Below are positions 59,849 to 64,000 of a DNA stretch of 64,000 bases, piece by piece. The position numbers and the translations under genes are program-made. The DNA lies in contig NZ_JBHSDH010000013.1 in assembly GCF_042651485.1 (NCBI RefSeq), positions 1,426,001 to 1,490,000 of the forward strand, in the 5' to 3' direction. Position 1 is the first letter of the stretch. Each line of letters opens with the position of its first letter. The notes under the pieces were generated by a model. That model had not been told where the DNA came from. It saw nothing but the letters and a program-made list of their open reading frames with translations, and did no database searches. The DNA comes from Sphingorhabdus_B arenilitoris. Its GTDB lineage: Bacteria > Pseudomonadota > Alphaproteobacteria > Sphingomonadales > Sphingomonadaceae.

Positions 59849-60232
59849 TCAGGCTGCCGCGAGCGCATCAGCAAGCCTTGCTCGTATCGCTTTTAACGCA
59901 TCGATAGAAACAGCGTTAGAGTCGGCGGGGACCGGCGCGCCATCGGAATTGGGCAATTTGCCACTGCCGTTAGTGGCGGAGCTATGGGCGCGCGCCCCAT
60001 TTTCCAAATATTTACGCGCGCCTTTGATCGTATAGCCTTCGCTATTGAGCAGCCGGTTTATCGTTTGGAGCAGTGCGACATCATCGCTGCGATAATGCCG
60101 CCTGCCGCCCGCTCGTTTTAACGGTTGCAGCATGGGGAACTGTTCTTCCCAGTATCGCAGAATATGGGTTTTGACGCCCAATATTCTTGCCATTTCACCG
60201 ATGGTGCGGAATGCTCCGGATGCTTTGTCCAA
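59849..60232 (-). CDS. MerR-family transcriptional regulator
   Basis: 127-residue regulator. The N-terminal winged helix-turn-helix reads TIGEMARILGVKTHILRYWEEQF, GGRRHYRSDDVALL; the C-terminal part is Ser/Pro/Ala-rich and short, so it may lack an effector domain. Starts with TTG, with GGGAG at correct spacing; no ATG is available upstream. It is the last gene of the rpmF-plsX-fabH-ihfA block, where a MerR gene is common in alphaproteobacteria. Confidence 0.85.
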   Translation of the reverse strand: MDKASGAFRTIGEMARILGVKTHILRYWEEQFPMLQPLKRAGGRRHYRSDDVALLQTINRLLNSEGYTIKGARKYLENGARAHSSATNGSGKLPNSDGAPVPADSNAVSIDALKAIRARLADALAAA

Positions 60233-60252
60233 AATATTACTCCCGCGACAAA

Positions 60253-60543
60253 TTATTTGACGCGTTCGCGCATACCTTGGCTCGCACGAAAGGTCAAAAC
60301 GCGGCGCGGCGTAATCGGCACTTCAACGCCAGTTTTGGGGTTGCGGCCAACACGCTCCCCTTTGTCGCGGAGCACGAATGTGCCGAAACCAGATATTTTC
60401 ACATTCTCTCCGCCGATTAAAGCATTTGTCATGTGATCCAAAATGGATTCGATCACTGCCGCCGATTCGGTCCGCGAAAGACCAATTTGACGATTTAATG
60501 TTTCGGCCAAATCGGCCCGTGTTAATGTTCCTGCGTCAGCCAT
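60253..60543 (-). CDS. ihfA: Integration host factor alpha subunit
   Basis: 96-residue DNA-bending protein. Family marks: TRADLAETLNRQIGLSR, FGTFVLRDKGERVGRNPKTG (DNA-binding arm) and the C-terminal helix. GGAGA lies 7 bases before the ATG. It sits between fabH (108 bases) and merR (20 bases). Confidence 0.94.
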   Translation of the reverse strand: MADAGTLTRADLAETLNRQIGLSRTESAAVIESILDHMTNALIGGENVKISGFGTFVLRDKGERVGRNPKTGVEVPITPRRVLTFRASQGMRERVK

Positions 60544-60651
60544 TCAACGTCTCCAGCACTTGTTCAGCTAAACTTCGATTATTTTTATACCGCCGAAACA
60601 CTGTAATGTAAAATCTGACAAAAGCAATTCTGAACTGATCCATTTAAGCGT

Positions 60652-61620
60652 CTAAAAACGCACGATCGACGCGCCCCAGGTAAAGCCGCCGCCCATCGCT
60701 TCTAGAACGACCAAATCACCCTTTTTGATGCGGCCATCGCGCACAGCAACATCGAGTGCCAGCGGCACCGATGCAGCAGACGTGTTTGCATGTTGATCCA
60801 CGGTTAGCACCACTTTATCAGGTGACAGCCCCAATTTACGCACGGTTGCGTTTATGATCCGAGCATTTGCTTGATGCGGCACCACCCAGTCAATATCACT
60901 GGCCGGTAAATCGGCAGCCGTCAGCACTTCGGCCATGACATCGGCCAAATTGGTCACAGCGTGGCGGAAAACCTCTTGCCCCTTCATCCGCAATTTGCCG
61001 ACAGTGCCCGTAGTCGAAGGCCCGCCATCGACATATAACAGCTGATTATGCTGGCCATCGGCATGCAATTTCGTGGCCAAAACGCCGCGCTCACCAGTCT
61101 CTCCCGACAGCACCACTGCCCCCGCGCCGTCACCAAACAGCACGCAGGTTGTCCGGTCTTCCCAGTCCAAAATCCGGCTGAATGTTTCCGATCCGATGAC
61201 CAATGCATTTTTGGCTGAACCAGCCCGGATCATACTTTCGGCGACAGAAAAAGCGTAGAGAAATCCAGAGCAAACGGCGGCTACATCAAAGGCAACACCG
61301 CCATTTGCGCCCAATATATTTTGCACGATAGTCGCGCTTGCCGGAAAAGTTTGATCTGGGGTGGCCGTGGCAACAATGATCAAATCAATATCGCTGGCCT
61401 GCATTCCGGCAGCGTCAAGCGCCTGTTCAGCGGCTTTCGCAGCCAGCGTCGCCGTGGTCTCGTCTGGGCCAGCAATATGGCGATATTTGATACCCGTGCG
61501 CTCGGTGATCCATGCGTCGGACGTATCAACCCGCTGGGCAAGCTCGCTATTGGAAACCCGCTGTTTGGGAAGGGCCGACCCCGTTCCTTTAATGACAGCG
61601 CGGAAAGCAGCGTCACTCAT
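60652..61620 (-). CDS. fabH: 3-oxoacyl-ACP synthase III
   Basis: 322-residue enzyme starting fatty-acid synthesis by condensing acetyl-CoA with malonyl-ACP. Catalytic triad: Cys in AAVCSGFLYAF, His in VPHQANARI and Asn in HANTSAAS. Its start overlaps the plsX stop by four bases (ATGA). Confidence 0.97.
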   Translation of the reverse strand: MSDAAFRAVIKGTGSALPKQRVSNSELAQRVDTSDAWITERTGIKYRHIAGPDETTATLAAKAAEQALDAAGMQASDIDLIIVATATPDQTFPASATIVQNILGANGGVAFDVAAVCSGFLYAFSVAESMIRAGSAKNALVIGSETFSRILDWEDRTTCVLFGDGAGAVVLSGETGERGVLATKLHADGQHNQLLYVDGGPSTTGTVGKLRMKGQEVFRHAVTNLADVMAEVLTAADLPASDIDWVVPHQANARIINATVRKLGLSPDKVVLTVDQHANTSAASVPLALDVAVRDGRIKKGDLVVLEAMGGGFTWGASIVRF

Positions 61621-62657
61621 GAAGCCGTGTCACCGCCATTGGCGATACTGGCAAGGTCGCGGGTGATGCGGTCGGTAATATCCTCCTCCACCAACCGCGC
61701 TGCGACTTCTACGGCATTAGCAACACCGCCGACACTGGCGCTGCCATGGCTTTTAACGACTACGCCGTTCAAGCCCATAAACACCGCGCCATTATGATTG
61801 TTAGGGTCCAGATGATGCCGCAACAGCTCCGTTGCTGGCCGCGACACCAAAAACCCGACCTTCGACCGAAAAGAACTGGTAAAGGCCCGCTTTAGCAAAT
61901 CAGTCACAAAGCGCGCCGACCCTTCAATTGCCTTCAGCGCAATGTTGCCCGAAAATCCATCGCATACCACAACGTCACATTCGCCGCGGTTGATCTTATC
62001 TGCTTCGATAAAGCCCTGAAAATCCATGGCAAGCCGGGTCGAATCATGCAGATGCGCAGCGGCATCGCGCAGCTCGTCGGTGCCCTTCATATCTTCTGTA
62101 CCGATGTTTAAAAGGCGAACGCGTGGCCGGTCAAATCCGTAGATTACCCGCGAATAGGCGGCGCCCATAACCGCGAATTGAACCAAATTTCCCGCATCGC
62201 AATCGGTATTAGCGCCAAGGTCCAACATCACAACATCGCTGTCGATCAATGTCGGTAGCAATGCCGCAAGCGCAGGCCGGTCAATGCCCGGCATTGTGCG
62301 CAAGGCAACTTTCGCCATTGCCATCAACGCGCCTGTATTGCCCGCACTGACAGCAGCAGCTGCGTCCCCTGCCTTTACCGCATTGATCGCTAGGCCCATC
62401 GAACTGCCGCGCGATTTGCGCAGCGCTTGGCTTGGCTTGTCATCGCCCGAAACAACCTCATCAGTGTGCAGGATTTCCGACGCGCTCCGCAAATTGGGAT
62501 GATCATCCAGCGCGGATTTAATACGCGCCTCGTCCCCCACCAGCAGGAATTTGAAATCGCTATGCCGATGCCGCGCAAGCGCAGCCCCGGCGACCATAAC
62601 AGACACGCCTTCATCGCCGCCCATCGCGTCAATGGCGATACGCGGGTTCATGGTCAC
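61617..62657 (-). CDS. plsX: Phosphate acyltransferase PlsX
   Basis: 346-residue enzyme making acyl-phosphate from acyl-ACP for phospholipid synthesis. Seen: IDAMGGDEGV, VSAGNTGALMA, NIGTEDMKG and VVCDGFSGNIALK. GTG at 62657 has GGGAG at 8 bases; the ATG two codons later is an alternative. Located between rpmF and fabH as in most alphaproteobacteria. Confidence 0.95.
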   Translation of the reverse strand: MTMNPRIAIDAMGGDEGVSVMVAGAALARHRHSDFKFLLVGDEARIKSALDDHPNLRSASEILHTDEVVSGDDKPSQALRKSRGSSMGLAINAVKAGDAAAAVSAGNTGALMAMAKVALRTMPGIDRPALAALLPTLIDSDVVMLDLGANTDCDAGNLVQFAVMGAAYSRVIYGFDRPRVRLLNIGTEDMKGTDELRDAAAHLHDSTRLAMDFQGFIEADKINRGECDVVVCDGFSGNIALKAIEGSARFVTDLLKRAFTSSFRSKVGFLVSRPATELLRHHLDPNNHNGAVFMGLNGVVVKSHGSASVGGVANAVEVAARLVEEDITDRITRDLASIANGGDTAS

Positions 62658-62708
62658 TGTCTATTCTCCCTGAAATTGCGTAATGTCAGGAAACCAGCCA
62701 ATGGAATA

Positions 62709-62885
62709 TTAGCCAGCCGCCAAAATTTCACGGCCATTATAATGACCGCAGGCATCACACATATGATGCGGGCGTTTCAATTCACCGCAATTGGGGCATT
62801 CCTGAAACGCCTCTGCTTTCAGCGAATCGTGGCTACGGCGCATGTTGCGCTTGGAAGGAGTAGTTTTTCTCTTAGGGACAGCCAT
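62709..62885 (-). CDS. rpmF: Ribosomal protein L32
   Basis: 58-residue large-subunit protein. N-terminus AVPKRKTTPSKRNMRRSH; zinc-ribbon cysteines in CPNCGELKRPHHMCDACG, so it is the zinc-binding (C+) form. Precedes plsX by 51 bases. Positions were read directly from the sequence. Confidence 0.97.
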   Translation of the reverse strand: MAVPKRKTTPSKRNMRRSHDSLKAEAFQECPNCGELKRPHHMCDACGHYNGREILAAG

Positions 62886-63101
62886 TTCGGCACCTGTTCC
62901 GTTTCAAATCAAATAATGGTCATAAATGCATAAGCCAATAAGCGGTTAGTGGCAAGAACGGGCAAAAACTAAGCCCGCCAGAATCACCAGCCCATTGCTC
63001 AAGCATTCGGGTGAGCGGCGCGTATAGCCAATTTTCAAAGCTTTGCAACCATAGACATGATGTGTAGGAAGAATGATAAAATTCACAGAGGGAATGAACC
63101 A

Positions 63102-63503
63102 ATGAAATTAGAAATAACGCTTACCATCGCGGCGGCGGCTGCGTTGTTGAACATATGGTTGATGATGCGTTGCGGCAAGGCGCGGATCGCAAATCAAATC
63201 TCGGTTGGCGATGGCGGCAACGAATTTCTGATCCGCCGGATGCGAGCTCATGCCAATTTTGCCGAAAACACGCCGATTGTTCTGATCCTGATCGCAGTGC
63301 TCGAACTGACCGGAGGAACATCGACTTGGCTATGGGCGGTAGGTGTAATCTATATTTTCGGACGCATTGCCCACGCCTTTGGTATGGACGGCGGCTCGAT
63401 CGAAAAAGCGAGATTGGTGGGCACGATCATCACCATGCTCACCCAATTGGGGCTGGCGGTCATGGCGCTGATTGCCGTTTATTCCAATATGTTGGCAGGA
63501 TAA
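63102..63503 (+). CDS. MAPEG-family membrane protein
   Basis: 133-residue protein with four membrane helices. The family core is RRMRAHANFAENTPIVLILIAVLELTGG; a conserved Arg/His/Asn set follows. MAPEG proteins are glutathione-dependent or eicosanoid-related in eukaryotes; the bacterial role is uncertain. AGAGGGAATG precedes the ATG. The upstream 216 bases to rpmF show nothing else. Confidence 0.87.
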   Translation: MKLEITLTIAAAAALLNIWLMMRCGKARIANQISVGDGGNEFLIRRMRAHANFAENTPIVLILIAVLELTGGTSTWLWAVGVIYIFGRIAHAFGMDGGSIEKARLVGTIITMLTQLGLAVMALIAVYSNMLAG

Positions 63504-63517
63504 ACCTGCTCAGCATT

Positions 63518-64000
63518 TTACCCGATAGGTTGGCACATTTTTTCAAGCCAGATATTGTCGTCACCATCAAGCTGCTGGCCGACAATATCCAAAACCTGCG
63601 TATGATAGTTATTCACCCACTCGATTTCGGTGGGTGATAACAAAGCCGCGTCGATCAACTTGGGTTCCAATGGCGCCCAGGTTAGATTTTCAAATTCCAG
63701 ATAATCACCCTCTGCCCCATCAATATCGGCTTTGCGCACAAGCACCAGATTTTCAATGCGAATGCCGAAGGCGCCTTCTTTATAATAACCTGGTTCGTTG
63801 GACAGGATCATGCCTGCGCGCAGCGGCTCGCCCGTTCCGGCTTGAACCCCTGCGCTCATACCGATACGCTGCGGCCCTTCATGCACAGCGAGATAGCTGC
63901 CCACGCCGTGGCCAGTGCCATGTGCATAATCGACCCCGTCCGCCCACAGATATTGCCGCGCCAGCGCATCGAGCGCTCCGCCGGCCGTGCCATCGGGGAA
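63518..64000 (-). CDS. pepP: Xaa-Pro aminopeptidase (N-terminus outside window)
   Basis: C-terminal 160 residues of an M24 metallopeptidase of the aminopeptidase P group. Seen: HGTGHGVGSYLAVHEGP (metal-binding His), NEPGYYKEGAFGIRIENL (metal-binding Glu), and LSPTEIEWVNNYH, typical of the larger AMPP type. The frame is open to the edge of the window. It cleaves N-terminal residues preceding proline. Confidence 0.9.
   Translation of the reverse strand, partial: FPDGTAGGALDALARQYLWADGVDYAHGTGHGVGSYLAVHEGPQRIGMSAGVQAGTGEPLRAGMILSNEPGYYKEGAFGIRIENLVLVRKADIDGAEGDYLEFENLTWAPLEPKLIDAALLSPTEIEWVNNYHTQVLDIVGQQLDGDDNIWLEKMCQPIG

Overview
The window looks like a continuous piece of chromosome from an alphaproteobacterium of the order Sphingomonadales, most likely a Sphingomonadaceae member of moderate GC content (Sphingorhabdus/Sphingopyxis-like). 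The basis is gene order (rpmF-plsX-fabH-ihfA-merR, aroQ-accB-accC), the class I lysyl-tRNA synthetase, UrcA and RcnB family proteins, a tldD gene followed by a PNPOx-like gene, and the mix of ATG, GTG and TTG starts. Genus-level placement is inference. I see no rRNA, tRNA, CRISPR array, phage or insertion sequence. Genes are tightly packed and no gene-free stretch exceeds 300 bases.

Layout. 1-6.4 kb: truncated prmC, a fasciclin lipoprotein, phaB, and a leftward apbC/molybdopterin hydroxylase/hemH group. 6.5-12.9 kb: hflK-hflC, a Do-type protease, a first ammonium transporter, an acyl-CoA dehydrogenase. 13-19 kb: PilZ protein, nitronate monooxygenase-like enzyme, glycosyltransferase, selO and an astD-like dehydrogenase. 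19.3-25 kb: DUF4402 surface protein, tldD and small companions, then glnK-amtB behind a textbook sigma-54 promoter. 25.2-25.9 kb: two tandem lipoproteins with a bufferin-like (DUF2282) cysteine pattern, the most unusual item. 26-35 kb: tgt, glnE, bcp, a ferritin-like protein, an M23 peptidase, erpA, a VOC protein and lnt. 35-44 kb: metK, a diguanylate cyclase, trmB, a LytS/LytTR two-component pair, an UrcA protein, and thiS-thiG coupled to an unknown exported protein. 44-54 kb: aroQ-accB-accC, an RcnB-domain protein, amidohydrolase, 2OG oxygenase, rhodanese-like protein, argE, desaturase, mini-asparaginase and corA. 54-64 kb: lysK, a DinG-like helicase carrying an in-frame palindromic repeat, sixA, merR, ihfA, fabH, plsX, rpmF, a MAPEG protein and a truncated pepP.

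Functional themes. Nitrogen control is well represented: PII (glnK), two Amt transporters, and glnE, which modifies glutamine synthetase. Fatty-acid and membrane synthesis genes (accBC, plsX, fabH, lnt, desaturase) and membrane or periplasmic quality control (hflKC, Do protease, tldD) make up much of the remainder. Several periplasmic or surface proteins (fasciclin, DUF4402, RcnB, UrcA, rhodanese-like, bufferin-like) are small genes with their own regulatory sites.

Beyond genes, the sequence shows a short repeated motif (TTAGGGTCAGGACCTAA and variants) at several gene 3' ends, mostly convergent junctions; hairpins that cover ribosome-binding sites ahead of two exported proteins; and several perfect palindromes upstream of metabolic and signalling genes.
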